Source: an uncultured Planctomycetota bacterium
GTDB lineage: Bacteria; Planctomycetota; Phycisphaerae; UBA1845; Fen-1342
Assembly: GCA_900696525.1 (NCBI GenBank)
Contig: CAADGL010000012.1
Coordinates: 372,001-436,000, forward strand
Direction: 5' to 3'
DNA: 64,000 nucleotides
In this document: piece by piece, positions 8,126 to 16,410 of the stretch
Layout of the letters: the number at the start of each line of letters is the position of its first letter
Numbering within the stretch: position 1 is the first letter of the stretch
Translations under genes and position numbers: made by a program
Notes under the pieces: model-generated
The model's database searches: none
Told to the model about the DNA's origin: nothing
Seen by the model: the letters and a program-made list of their open reading frames with translations, nothing else

Positions 8126-10321
8126 ATGTTCGAGAATCGCCTGAAATGGCTGGCGCTGTTGCTGGCGGTGACGACCGTGATCGTCGGCGCGCGGCTGGCG
8201 CAGCTCCAGATCGTGCGGGCCGACGAGTTCCGCGAGCTGTCCGACAGCCTGCTCACGCGCCCGCAGCGCTACCTCCTGCCCGTGCGCGGCAGCATCACCG
8301 ACCGCGAGGGCCGGCTGCTGGTCGAGGACCGGCCGGCCTCTGAGGTCTGCGTCCACTATGCCGTCCTCAGCGGAAAGAGCGAGGGACTGCTGCGCGCCTT
8401 TGCGCGGAGCCTGCGCCGTCGCGGCGATGTCCCGGGCGATCAGCCGCTGGACGAGACGACTTCTGAGCTGCGTCACGGCGTCGGGCAGACGTGGACGCGG
8501 CTCGCGGAGCTGACGGGCGTGCCGGCGGCGGAGCTGCTGGAGCGCGCCGAGCGCATCTGCCGGCGGGTGGAGCGCATCCGTGCGGTACTGAGCGAGCGCG
8601 GCCTGGAGGGGCCGATCCGCGAAGAGACGATGTTCCACGCGCTGGTCGATGGCGTCGATGAGCGGACGGCCCTGCGGGTGCGCGAGGCGCTGGAGCGCTA
8701 CCCATGGATCGACGTCGTGCCCGCCGCGCGCCGCGTGGCGCACGACGCCGACGCCCTCGTGCACGTCCTTGGCCGCGTCGGGCCGGTCACCGCCGAGGCG
8801 ATTGAGCGCGACCCGCTCGGCGACGACCCGTTGCGCGGGCTCGTGCCGGAGGGACGCTGCGGTGTGACGGGCATCGAGCGTACGGCGGACACGGTGCTGC
8901 GCGGGGCGCGGGGCTACGAGCGGCGCGACCTGCGCGGGCGGCTGCTGGAGCGCGTCGAGCCCGTCCGCGGCCAGGACGTGCGGTTGACGATCGACGCCGA
9001 CCTGCAAAAGCGCGTGCTGGCGATTCTCAAGCCGGCCGTGGACGCCAGTGCGCACCCGGCGGGCGGCTCGGCGGTGGTGATCGACGTGGCGAGCGGCGAC
9101 GTGCTGGCGCTGGCCAGCTACCCGACGTACGCGTACGGTGCGACCGCGGAGGACTTCGCCCGGCTGCGCAGCGAAACGCGCTGGCTGCCGCTGCGCTTTC
9201 GAGCGGTTTCCGACGCCTTTCCGCCCGGTTCGACCTGCAAGGCGATCACGCTGGTGGGCGGGCTGAGCGACGGGGTGATCCGGCCCGGGGATCGCATTCA
9301 CTGCCGCGGCGCCTTCCTGCCGGGGCGGCCGACGCAATTCCGTTGCTGGATCTACAACCAGTACGGCATCACGCATGACAGCGAGCTGCCCGAGGGTCAG
9401 CGGGGCGAAGACGCCATCCGCAACTCGTGCAACATCTACTTCTACGAGGTGGGCAGGCGGCTTGGGGCCGAACGGCTCTGCGACTGGTTCGACGCGTTCG
9501 GCTTCGGCCGTCCGCAAGGCACGGGCCTGATCGAGGAGAGCCCGGGCATCGTGCCGCACGAGCGCTGGCTGCGGCAGGTTCAGGGTCGCGGGCACACGCC
9601 CTCCGACGCGTGGAACTACGCGATCGGCCAGGGCGAAGTCACCGCGACGCCGCTCCAGGCCGCCAACGTCGCCGCGGCCGTCGCCCGCGGGCGCTGGGAG
9701 CCGGTGCACGTGGCGCGGCTGCCCGGCGGCGAGCCGCTGCTGGCGCCCGCAGGCCCGGCGCAGCCCTTCGACGAGACGGCGCTGCGCGCCCTGCGCAGCG
9801 GCATGTGGCGCGTGGTGAACGAGCGCGGCGGGACGGCGAACAAGCACGCGCCGCTCAGCTCACCGGACTACGAGCTGTGCGGCAAGACCGGCTCGGCGCA
9901 GGTCGCGCCCCGCGTGATCAGCACCCGTTACGTCTTCGAGTGGCCCGACGGCCTGCGCGAAACCGTCGAGGCCCGCACCGAGGCCGAGGCCCGCGCCCGC
10001 TTCGGCCCGGCGCACATCCGCCTGATCGGGACACGCGCCGCGCAGCGCTTCCCCGTCCTCGGCGAGGAGGGCCGCCTGCCCGCGCACGCCTGGTTCATCG
10101 GCTACACGCAGCTCAAGGCCACCCCGCGTGGCGCGGCGCCACGTGGAAAGTCCTACGCCATCGCCGTACTGATCGAATTTGGCGGCAGCGGCGGCAGCGT
10201 GGCGTCGCCGGTGGCGCGGCAGATCGCGGACCTGCTGGTTGGTGGGCCGGCCGTCGGGCTGGATACCCAGGCGGGGGTCGAAGCCCTGTCCTATGCCGCG
10301 ACCGAGGGCGCGACGCCATGA
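8126..10321 (+). CDS. mrdA: Penicillin-binding protein 2 (elongation-specific transpeptidase)
   Basis: A class B PBP that cross-links peptidoglycan during lateral-wall growth. An N-terminal membrane anchor (WLALLLAVTTVIVGARLAQL, residues 8-27) is followed by the RGSITDREGRLL start of the dimerisation domain. The transpeptidase domain then shows its three motifs: SxxK as STCK (Ser369, Lys372), SxN as SCN and KTG in CGKTGSAQ. GGAGG lies 8 bases before the ATG. At 731 residues it is about 100 longer than the E. coli enzyme, with extra sequence in the N-terminal half and an insertion after KTG. Its stop overlaps the rodA start (ATGA), so the two are translationally coupled. Confidence 0.92.
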   Translation: MFENRLKWLALLLAVTTVIVGARLAQLQIVRADEFRELSDSLLTRPQRYLLPVRGSITDREGRLLVEDRPASEVCVHYAVLSGKSEGLLRAFARSLRRRGDVPGDQPLDETTSELRHGVGQTWTRLAELTGVPAAELLERAERICRRVERIRAVLSERGLEGPIREETMFHALVDGVDERTALRVREALERYPWIDVVPAARRVAHDADALVHVLGRVGPVTAEAIERDPLGDDPLRGLVPEGRCGVTGIERTADTVLRGARGYERRDLRGRLLERVEPVRGQDVRLTIDADLQKRVLAILKPAVDASAHPAGGSAVVIDVASGDVLALASYPTYAYGATAEDFARLRSETRWLPLRFRAVSDAFPPGSTCKAITLVGGLSDGVIRPGDRIHCRGAFLPGRPTQFRCWIYNQYGITHDSELPEGQRGEDAIRNSCNIYFYEVGRRLGAERLCDWFDAFGFGRPQGTGLIEESPGIVPHERWLRQVQGRGHTPSDAWNYAIGQGEVTATPLQAANVAAAVARGRWEPVHVARLPGGEPLLAPAGPAQPFDETALRALRSGMWRVVNERGGTANKHAPLSSPDYELCGKTGSAQVAPRVISTRYVFEWPDGLRETVEARTEAEARARFGPAHIRLIGTRAAQRFPVLGEEGRLPAHAWFIGYTQLKATPRGAAPRGKSYAIAVLIEFGGSGGSVASPVARQIADLLVGGPAVGLDTQAGVEALSYAATEGATP

Positions 10322-11538
10322 GTCGCGCGGCGCCGGTAAGCCTGACGCATCTGGGATGGGGCCTGGCGCTGCCGGTGCTGTTCCTGGTGACGGTCGGGTT
10401 GCTGGCGATCCATGTCACGGACCGGTCGCCGGCCGGGGCCGTCGGCGAGACCGGCGGAGCCGCGGATTGGACGCGCCGCGTGGTGGAGGCGGTCGGCCCG
10501 CTGGCGCTCAAGCAGGGGCTGTACTTTCTGGCCGGCGTGGCGCTGCTGCTGGCGACGCTGATTCCCAGCTACCAGCGGATCGGGCGCTACGCCTATCCGG
10601 CGTACGCGGTGACGCTGGTGCTGCTGGCGCTGCTGGTGCTGGACCAGTACGTGGACCTGCCGCTGATTCCGGTGCGGAACGACGCCCGCCGCTGGGTCAG
10701 CCTCGGGCCGCTGAGTCTCCAGCCCTCGGAGTTCATGAAGGTGGTGCTGGTGTTGACGCTGGCGCGTTACCTGCGGTTCCGCAGCTCGTACCGGAGGTGG
10801 TACGGGCTGCTGCCGCCCTTTCTGCTCACGCTCGTGCCGATGGCGCTGATTCTCAAGCAGCCGGACCTGGGCACGACGCTGATGCTGCTCCCGGTGCTGT
10901 TTGCGATGCTGTTCGTGGCCGGGGCCCAGCTTCGCCACCTGGCGACGATCGTGCTGCTCGGGCTGGCGACGCTGCCGCTGTTCTACATCTTCGGCATGAA
11001 GCCTTATCAGCGCGACCGGGTGCTGGCGGTCTTCCGGCAGGACACGGCCGACGCGCGCTGGCACATGGGGCCGGGGTACCAGCTCTACCAGTCGAAGATC
11101 GCCCTGGGCAGCGGCGGCGTGAGCGGCGAGGGCTACGGGCACGGCGTGTTCGTGCAGTACGAGCTGCTGCCCGAGGAGCACAATGACTTCGTCTTCGCGA
11201 TCATCGGGAACCAGTGGGGGCTGATCGGCGCGCTGCTGGTGATCCTGGCCTATGGCGTCATCGTGGTGGTCGGCATCGAGGTTGCGACGGTGACGAATGA
11301 CCCGTTCGGCCGACTTCTGGCCGTGGGGATCGTGGCGATGATCGCGGTTCAGGCGTTGCTGAACATCTGCGTCACGATCGGCCTGGCGCCGATCACCGGC
11401 ATGCCGCTGCCGTTCGTCAGCGCCGGCGGCAGCAGCCTGTGGGCGAACTTCATCGGGCTGGGCCTCCTGATCAACGTGGCCCAGCGCCGGCCGCTGCTCA
11501 TCGCCAACCCGCCTTTCGAGCACGGCGCAGACGCCTGA
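10318..11538 (+). CDS. rodA: RodA-type SEDS peptidoglycan glycosyltransferase
   Basis: A polytopic SEDS protein of 406 residues that polymerises lipid II together with PBP2. About ten hydrophobic segments are visible. SEDS motifs include ARRWVSLGPLSLQPSEFMK, the KQPDLGT stretch, PYQRDR, GYQLYQSKIALGSGG, and the ELLPEEHNDFVFAIIGNQWG loop with the catalytic Asp/Glu region. It ends with GMPLPFVSAGGSS. The ATG overlaps the mrdA stop by four bases. Non-family features are an N-terminal insertion of about 30 residues between the first two helices (residues 33-60) and a short charged C-terminus. No mreBCD is nearby in the window. Confidence 0.93.
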   Translation: MSRAAPVSLTHLGWGLALPVLFLVTVGLLAIHVTDRSPAGAVGETGGAADWTRRVVEAVGPLALKQGLYFLAGVALLLATLIPSYQRIGRYAYPAYAVTLVLLALLVLDQYVDLPLIPVRNDARRWVSLGPLSLQPSEFMKVVLVLTLARYLRFRSSYRRWYGLLPPFLLTLVPMALILKQPDLGTTLMLLPVLFAMLFVAGAQLRHLATIVLLGLATLPLFYIFGMKPYQRDRVLAVFRQDTADARWHMGPGYQLYQSKIALGSGGVSGEGYGHGVFVQYELLPEEHNDFVFAIIGNQWGLIGALLVILAYGVIVVVGIEVATVTNDPFGRLLAVGIVAMIAVQALLNICVTIGLAPITGMPLPFVSAGGSSLWANFIGLGLLINVAQRRPLLIANPPFEHGADA

Positions 11539-11693
11539 GAGAGGCGGCGCCGCCGGGCCCGGCGGCCGGCCGGGGCCGCCTCGCGGACCGTTGTTGGGAT
11601 TTTGCGGTTTTCATACAGTCGCAGCCTGAGGCACTGACGCGCCGGAGCAGGGGTCGCCGACCCCTCGGGCGCCACTCAGCCGGGAGCGCGCAT

Positions 11694-13091
11694 ATGAAGC
11701 GATCGTGGGCCGAGCCGTGGAAGGTGAAGATGGTGGAGCACCTGCGCGTCACGACGCGGGCCGAGCGCGAGCAGGCGATCGCCGACGCCGGGTTCAACAC
11801 GTTCCTGCTGCCGAGCCGGCTGGTGTACATCGACCTGCTGACGGATTCGGGGACGTCGGCGATGAGCGACGTGCAGTGGGCGGGGCTGATGCGGGGCGAC
11901 GAGGCCTACGCGGGCTCCGAGAACTTCTACCGGCTCGAAGCGACGGTGCGGAAGTACTACGGCTACAAGCACCTGATCCCGACGCACCAGGGGCGCGGGG
12001 CGGAGCACCTGCTGAGCCGGCTGTGCATCCGCGAGGGGCAGTACGTCCCGGGGAACATGTACTTCACCACGACCAAGCTGCACCAGGAGCTGGCAGGCGG
12101 GCGCTTCGTAGACGTGATCGTCGACGAGGCCCAAGACCCTGACAACACGCACCCTTTCAAGGGCAACTGCGATCTCGCCAAGATCCAGCGACTGATTGAC
12201 CAGGTGGGCGCCGAGCGCGTCGCCTACCTGTCGCTCGAGACCAACGTCAACATGGCCGGCGGCCAGCCGTGCAGCCTCCGGAACATCCGCGAGACGTGCG
12301 ACCTGTGCCACAGGCACGGCATCCCGGTCTATCTCGACGCCACCCGGGCCGTCGAAAACTGCTACTTCATCCAGCAACGCGAGCCCGGCTGCCAGAGCAA
12401 GCCGCTCGACCAGATCCTCCGCGAAATCTGCGACTGCACCGACGGCTGCACGATGTCGGCCAAGAAGGACGCGCTGGTCAACATCGGCGGTTTCCTGGCA
12501 CTCAACGATGACCAGCTCGCCGAGCAGGCCCGCAACCTCGTGGTCGTTTACGAGGGCCTGCACACCTACGGCGGGCTCGCCGGCCGCGACATGGAGGCCA
12601 TGGCCATCGGGATCGAGGAGAGCGTGCACCAGGAGCACATGCACTCGCGCATCGGGCAGGTGCAGTACCTGGGCAAGAAGCTCATCGAGGCGGGCGTCCC
12701 GGTCGTGCGGCCCATCGGCGGGCACGGCATCTTCCTGAACGCGGCGCGGTTCCTGCCTCACGTTCCGCGCGAGCAGTTTCCGGCGCAGGCCCTCTCTGCG
12801 GCGCTGTACGTCGACTCGGGTGTGCGGGCGATGGAGCGCGGCGCCGTCTCGGCGGGTCGCGACAAGGAGACCGGCGAGAACCTCTACCCGAGCCTGGAGC
12901 TCGTGCGGCTGACCATTCCGCGGCGGGTCTACACGCAGGCGCACATGGACGTGACGGCCGAATCCGTGATCGACCTGTACGAGAACCGCGACAAGATCGT
13001 GGGGCTCGAATTCGTGCACGAGCCCAGGTACCTGCGGTTTTTCCAGGCGCGCTTCAGGCCCGCGAGCGGCGACCGCGTGCTCCGGACGTAG
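11694..13091 (+). CDS. tpl: Beta-eliminating lyase, tyrosine phenol-lyase type
   Basis: A PLP enzyme of 465 residues expected to cleave L-tyrosine to phenol, pyruvate and ammonia (reversible). The PLP lysine is Lys258 in MSAKKDA, and THQGRGAEHLL is the cofactor-phosphate loop. Residues favour TPL over tryptophanase: NTFLL, SDVQWAGLMRGDEAYAGSEN, VVVYEGLHTYGGLAGRDME, GVRAMERG (the arginine that pairs with the phenolic ring in TPL) and the C-terminal LRFFQARF phenylalanines. The start ATG has GGGAG at 11682-11686. It stands alone, 155 bases after rodA and convergent with the next gene. The unit carries no transporter or tyrR-like regulator. Confidence 0.9.
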   Translation: MKRSWAEPWKVKMVEHLRVTTRAEREQAIADAGFNTFLLPSRLVYIDLLTDSGTSAMSDVQWAGLMRGDEAYAGSENFYRLEATVRKYYGYKHLIPTHQGRGAEHLLSRLCIREGQYVPGNMYFTTTKLHQELAGGRFVDVIVDEAQDPDNTHPFKGNCDLAKIQRLIDQVGAERVAYLSLETNVNMAGGQPCSLRNIRETCDLCHRHGIPVYLDATRAVENCYFIQQREPGCQSKPLDQILREICDCTDGCTMSAKKDALVNIGGFLALNDDQLAEQARNLVVVYEGLHTYGGLAGRDMEAMAIGIEESVHQEHMHSRIGQVQYLGKKLIEAGVPVVRPIGGHGIFLNAARFLPHVPREQFPAQALSAALYVDSGVRAMERGAVSAGRDKETGENLYPSLELVRLTIPRRVYTQAHMDVTAESVIDLYENRDKIVGLEFVHEPRYLRFFQARFRPASGDRVLRT

Positions 13092-13163
13092 ACACCGGCG
13101 GCACCCGGGCCGCTGCCTTTGCCGCTTGCGATCCGCTGTTCTGGCATTCTCGCATCGTCTGGG

Positions 13164-14549
13164 CTACGTCAGCGGCCGCCCAGCCATGTCTCCCGGAACC
13201 GCCTGCCCCATCTGCCGCAGGATCGTCGGCGTCACGTCGTAGAGCGACGCGTCGCGCCGCTGGGGCCTGATCGACGGATGCGAGACGATGTACATCCCCT
13301 GCTGGGCGTGGTTCGCGTCGTCGGGCCCGGTGTCGTTCTCAAAGGTGTAGACGCTCGGGTTGCCGACCGTGCCCACGCTGCGCCAATGCAGGTCGCCGAA
13401 GATCACGATCAGGTCCGGCGGCACGCCGTTGACCTTGCGGTAGATCTGCTCGGGCTTGTAGGCCCGGGTGCCCATCGGCCGGCCCTGGTCGTCCTCGAGC
13501 GCTTCGAGCTTGGCGGTCAACTCGTTGCGCAGCCCTTCATAATCGGCGGTCGAAACGGTGCCGGTGGGCTCGCGGCCGCGGAGGTTGATGAACAGCCGGC
13601 CGTAGTAGCCGCCCTCCCCCCAGCAGCGCGTCCTGGACCAGTCCACGTCTTCGAACTTGAACTTCGACGGCCGCGTCACAGGGGTCTTCATCACCAGCAG
13701 CCCCTCGCGGATCAGCCAGTCGTTGAAGCAGAAGCCGCCGTCCATGCGCTTCGCCCCATGATCCGAGACGACCCAAACCGCCGTCTTCTGCAAGTCCATC
13801 ACGCCCAGCAGCTCGCCGATCCAACGGTCGATGTGCACGTAATAGTCGTGGATCGCGTGCTCGAACGGGTTGCCCGGGTGGTAGCGATGGTGCTGCGGGT
13901 CCATGTACTGCCAGTACCCGTGGTGGATGCGGTCCACGCCCATCTCCACCATCCAGAACAGGTCCCAGGGCCGCGTCTCCAGCAGCCGCTTGCAGACCTT
14001 GAAACGCTTGTCGGTCATCTCGTAGATCTGCCCCAGCAGCCACTGCTTGTCGTCCGTCCGGAAGCCCTTCACGTCCACCAGGTACTCGCCGACGAGCTGC
14101 TGGATCTCGTCCGCCAGCTCCGGCGGCGACGTGTAGCCGCTCTCCAGCGTCGGCGTCAGAAAGCACGTCACCTGCCAGCCCGGCATCGGCCGCGTGATCG
14201 GAAACGTCTGCGGCACGCCGATGGCAATGCTCTTCTTGCCCGCGGCGCCGAGAATGTCCCAGACGCGCGGCTCGCGGACGATGAGGTTGGTGGCGATGCT
14301 CAGCCCGTCGTAGCTGTGGTCCTTGCGGTTGCGAAAGCCGTAGCAGCCGAGCGTGCCCGGGTCCTTGCTGGTGGTCATGCAGCTCCAGGCCGGCACGGTG
14401 ATCGGCGGCATGCAGCTTTCGAGCTGGCCGTGCAGGCCGGTCTTCACGAGTCGGCGGATGTTGGGCAGGTCGTTGATCCAGCGGTCAAAGATCAGGCTGG
14501 GCTCGGCGCAATCCAGGCCGATGACGGCGACTTTCTCGATGGTGGGCAT
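13164..14549 (-). CDS. Alkaline-phosphatase-superfamily phosphodiesterase/nucleotide pyrophosphatase
   Basis: A 461-residue protein of the type I phosphodiesterase branch of the alkaline phosphatase superfamily. Visible elements are the first metal aspartate in VIGLDCAEP, the likely nucleophile segment MPPITVPAWSCMTTSKDPG, the metal pair in GVDRIHHGYW, VVSDHGAKRMDGG with the second Asp-His pair, and the last metal histidine in NHAQQG. The start ATG has GAGG 7 bases upstream. There is no signal peptide, so it should act in the cytoplasm. The substrate is unknown; relatives hydrolyse phosphodiesters or sulfoesters. Short diverged copies of two parts of this gene lie in the degenerate zone downstream of its start, at 15491-15525 and 16099-16147. 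Confidence 0.85.
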   Translation of the reverse strand: MPTIEKVAVIGLDCAEPSLIFDRWINDLPNIRRLVKTGLHGQLESCMPPITVPAWSCMTTSKDPGTLGCYGFRNRKDHSYDGLSIATNLIVREPRVWDILGAAGKKSIAIGVPQTFPITRPMPGWQVTCFLTPTLESGYTSPPELADEIQQLVGEYLVDVKGFRTDDKQWLLGQIYEMTDKRFKVCKRLLETRPWDLFWMVEMGVDRIHHGYWQYMDPQHHRYHPGNPFEHAIHDYYVHIDRWIGELLGVMDLQKTAVWVVSDHGAKRMDGGFCFNDWLIREGLLVMKTPVTRPSKFKFEDVDWSRTRCWGEGGYYGRLFINLRGREPTGTVSTADYEGLRNELTAKLEALEDDQGRPMGTRAYKPEQIYRKVNGVPPDLIVIFGDLHWRSVGTVGNPSVYTFENDTGPDDANHAQQGMYIVSHPSIRPQRRDASLYDVTPTILRQMGQAVPGDMAGRPLT

Positions 14550-14902
14550 GTGGCAGCCTCCCCAGGCCGCTCAGCGTAACGGCCCCGGCCGGCGGTGTCT
14601 AAGCACCGCGCTTCGTGGCTCCGTCGCAGCTCCGTCGCTCCTCAGTACCGCCAAGCGAGGTAGTGGATCCTTTGGGGACCTTTTTGGGGGCCAGCCTCAG
14701 GCCGGTCTTGCATGGACCGCGTTTGGTCATGGCGCAACGCCGGCGGAAAGACTGATTCCCCATGACCACGATGACCCAACCCGAATCAGAATGCCCCGGG
14801 GCCTATGCTTGATTTTGCTGTTGATTCTTCGAGTGTGCGCGGCTAGGCTGATGGGGATCTGGCGATCCTGGGGCGGTCCGTACGCCAGGCAGGAGCGTCC
14901 AC
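14550..14902. other. Intergenic region, lower GC, no gene recognised
   Basis: About 350 bases without a supportable gene, between the hydrolase start and a decayed secreted-protein gene on the other strand. It is less GC-rich than its surroundings and contains T-rich and G-rich stretches near 14670-14700, where TTTGGGGACC and TTTTTGGGGGCC form a near direct repeat. A TTGATT...TAGGCT pair with 17 bases between lies near 14820-14850 and could be a weak promoter for the pseudogene. I place no weight on it. Confidence 0.4.
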
Positions 14903-15477
14903 ATGCACGCCTCAACCCCAGCCAGCCGAGTGAACACCGCCCGGCGGTTCGCCCTCCCGCTCGTTCTAGGATTTCTAACACTCCCCCCCCGGGGGGGGGA
15001 CGCCTTGGCGCAGTGCAACAACCCCAGCGCCGGCGTCTGCTGCGGTGATTTGAACGCCGACGGCCGGACCGCGGTTTCGTGCGATACGACCTGCGGCGTG
15101 GATCAGGACGAGTGCGACGGCAGCTACAATAACCCAAACGACCCCAACAGCGTGCCGTGCCCGGAGGACAAGCGCCGCTACGTCAACGTGCGGCCCGTGC
15201 GCGCCTTGGGGTGCTGGGCATCACCGTCGTTGATGGTCTTGAGCGGCTGGACTCCTCCGGGAAGGACTGTCTGCGCCGAGGAGCTGGACCTCGCGTTCTC
15301 GTCCGGCCAGTACAAGGAATCGACTGTCACCGTGCGTCTCAGCCGCAAGTCGAACTGAACGCCACCCCCGCCGGCGCCGGCGGCGGCGCGGCCTGTGGCG
15401 ACTTCGACGGCGACGGCGTCGTGACGCAGGCCGACCTCGGCATCCTGCTGGCCCACTTCGGGCAGGAATGCTCCTAG
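14903..15477 (+). pseudogene. Frameshifted secreted dockerin-type protein
   Basis: Reads as a secreted protein broken by several frame changes. It opens with a signal peptide (basic MHASTPASRVNTARR, hydrophobic ALPLVLGFL, then DALAQ) and continues with a cysteine-rich stretch CCGDLNADGRTAVSC. The frame shifts near 15205-15225 so that LGITVVDGLERLDSSGKD becomes readable. It shifts again near 15267 to give CAEELDLAFSSGQ, then again near 15340 before a terminal dockerin-like ACGDFDGDGVVTQADLGILL. A C8G9 homopolymer at 14983-14999 falls between the hydrophobic core and the cleavage site. No other gene in the window is frameshifted, so decay is more likely than sequencing error, although the homopolymer could cause either. 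Confidence 0.6.
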
Positions 15478-15881
15478 CAGACGGACGAAAGCCGCAGCGC
15501 GCCGGGGTTCTTGCTGGTGGTCATGTGCTGGACCTGACCGACCCGAATACTCCGCTGGTTGTCGGCGGTTTGAAAGCGCGAACTTACACCGATAATCACC
15601 GCACGTTCATCCACGTGCCGCCGCAGGATCCGAACGATCCGGACTTCGTCCTGCCGGCGTGCGACGGCTCGACGACTCGCACGTACGAGGTGCGCGTGCG
15701 CGTCACCAGTTACCGAATGAACACGTTGCCGGACCTGACGGGCCTGGAGACGCCGCTGGGCATCACTGTTGACAAGGGCCTGCGCAGCGAGAGCGCTTCG
15801 GGCAAGGACATCTGCACCGAGGACATGGACCTGGGTACGGCGGCGACTGCACCTGCGACACGCTGGGCGGCGCTGTGGTGA
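15468..15881 (+). pseudogene. Second, related decayed secreted-protein segment
   Basis: An open segment without signal peptide or convincing start. It resembles the middle of the preceding pseudogene once frames are restored: PNDPDFVLP parallels PNDPNSVPC, and LGITVDKGLRSESASGKDI parallels LGITVVDGLERLDSSGKD. The following CTEDMDLG parallels CAEELDL. The C-terminus appears frameshifted again: the adjacent frame reads GGDCTCDTLGGAVVRELAV to a stop near 15905. It is best seen as a truncated tandem paralogue of the 14903 locus. On the opposite strand the same DNA includes a fragment resembling the neighbouring phosphodiesterase gene. Confidence 0.5.
15491..15525 (-). repeat. Diverged fragment of the phosphodiesterase gene (codons near MTTSK)
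   Basis: Matches 14346-14379 inside the hydrolase gene, including an uninterrupted 16-base identity CTTGCTGGTGGTCATG (15510-15525 against 14364-14379), with a few mismatches and small gaps around it. Translated on the minus strand it reads HMTTSKNPGALR, beside SCMTTSKDPGTLG in the gene. The match is too short to be coding. Confidence 0.6.
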
Positions 15882-15889
15882 GGGAACTG

Positions 15890-16012
15890 GCAGTGCCTCT
15901 GAAATAATGCGACATTTCAATGCTGGGTGGGGCGGGCTTCGGGCCCGTCTCTTGGCTCGGGCAGGCAAGATGCCTGCCCCACCCTTACGCTCCAGCATTT
16001 TTGAGGCACCGC
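15890..16012. repeat. Inverted-repeat hairpin element (about 123 bp, MITE-like)
   Basis: Outer arms GCAGTGCCTCTGAAAT (15890-15905) and ATTTTTGAGGCACCGC (15997-16012) are imperfect inverted repeats. Inner arms AATGCTGGGTGGGGC (15919-15933) and GCCCCACCC...CCAGCATT (15976-15998) also pair. At the centre is a perfect 9-bp stem, GGGCAGGCA / TGCCTGCCC (15959-15979), with a 3-base loop. There is no coding content. The layered symmetry suggests a miniature mobile or REP-type element rather than a simple terminator, and no T-run follows. Confidence 0.55.
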
Positions 16013-16047
16013 ACTAGCGCCCGGGGAAGCGGCTCCCGAACGACGGC

Positions 16048-16116
16048 GCCAGAAATCGCGTCACGCCAGAAATCGCGTCACGTCAGAAAATCGCGTCACG
16101 TCAGAAATCGCGTCAC
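16048..16116. repeat. Tandem 17-bp repeat, four units
   Basis: Four head-to-tail units of GCCAGAAATCGCGTCAC with a C/T change at the second or third base; the third unit carries one extra A. There are no spacers between units, so it is not CRISPR-like. The unit resembles GTCAGAAAGCACGTCAC in the hydrolase gene (14157-14173), and the array runs directly into a longer copy of that gene. Confidence 0.85.
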
Positions 16117-16147
16117 GCGCCAGCCCGGCATCGGCCGCGCGATCGAA
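16099..16147 (-). repeat. Diverged fragment of the phosphodiesterase gene (codons near RPMPGW)
   Basis: Aligned with 14156-14205 inside the hydrolase gene, this piece has only about six differences in 49 bases, including a shared 21-base run (16119-16139). The minus-strand translation is IARPMPGWRVTRFLT then a stop, beside ITRPMPGWQVTCFLT in the gene. The two fragments (15491 and here) are in reversed order relative to the parent gene, so they are not one collinear duplicated copy. Confidence 0.7.
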
Positions 16148-16312
16148 TAGCCGCGCGCCCCCCGCCCCCCACCGCCGCGCAAGTGCGGTCGGCCAGCGCG
16201 ACACGCGGCCCGTCGATTCGCGTGAACCTTGACGCCACCGGCGGCCGATTCTATGCTTACGATTCTGCCGTCAGAGCGGCGGGCAGACCGGGGCGGGCGG
16301 CGGTGGCAGTCC

Positions 16313-16385
<73 letters not shown>

Positions 16386-16410
16386 TTTTTGGCGGATGGG
16401 AGGCAGGTCG

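Noticed and set aside
7829-9847. Long minus-strand frame opposite the PBP2 gene
   Set aside because: Low-complexity composition and no motifs; the plus-strand frame has all PBP2 catalytic motifs.
11694-13091. Tryptophanase as the identity of the beta-eliminating lyase
   Set aside because: The SDVQWAGLMRGDEAYAGSEN, GVRAMERG and LRFF residues match tyrosine phenol-lyase better than tryptophanase.
15890-16012. Insertion sequence
   Set aside because: The inverted-repeat unit is only 123 bases and encodes no transposase.
16048-16116. Possible CRISPR array
   Set aside because: Units are only 17 bases with no spacers between them and no cas gene is nearby.
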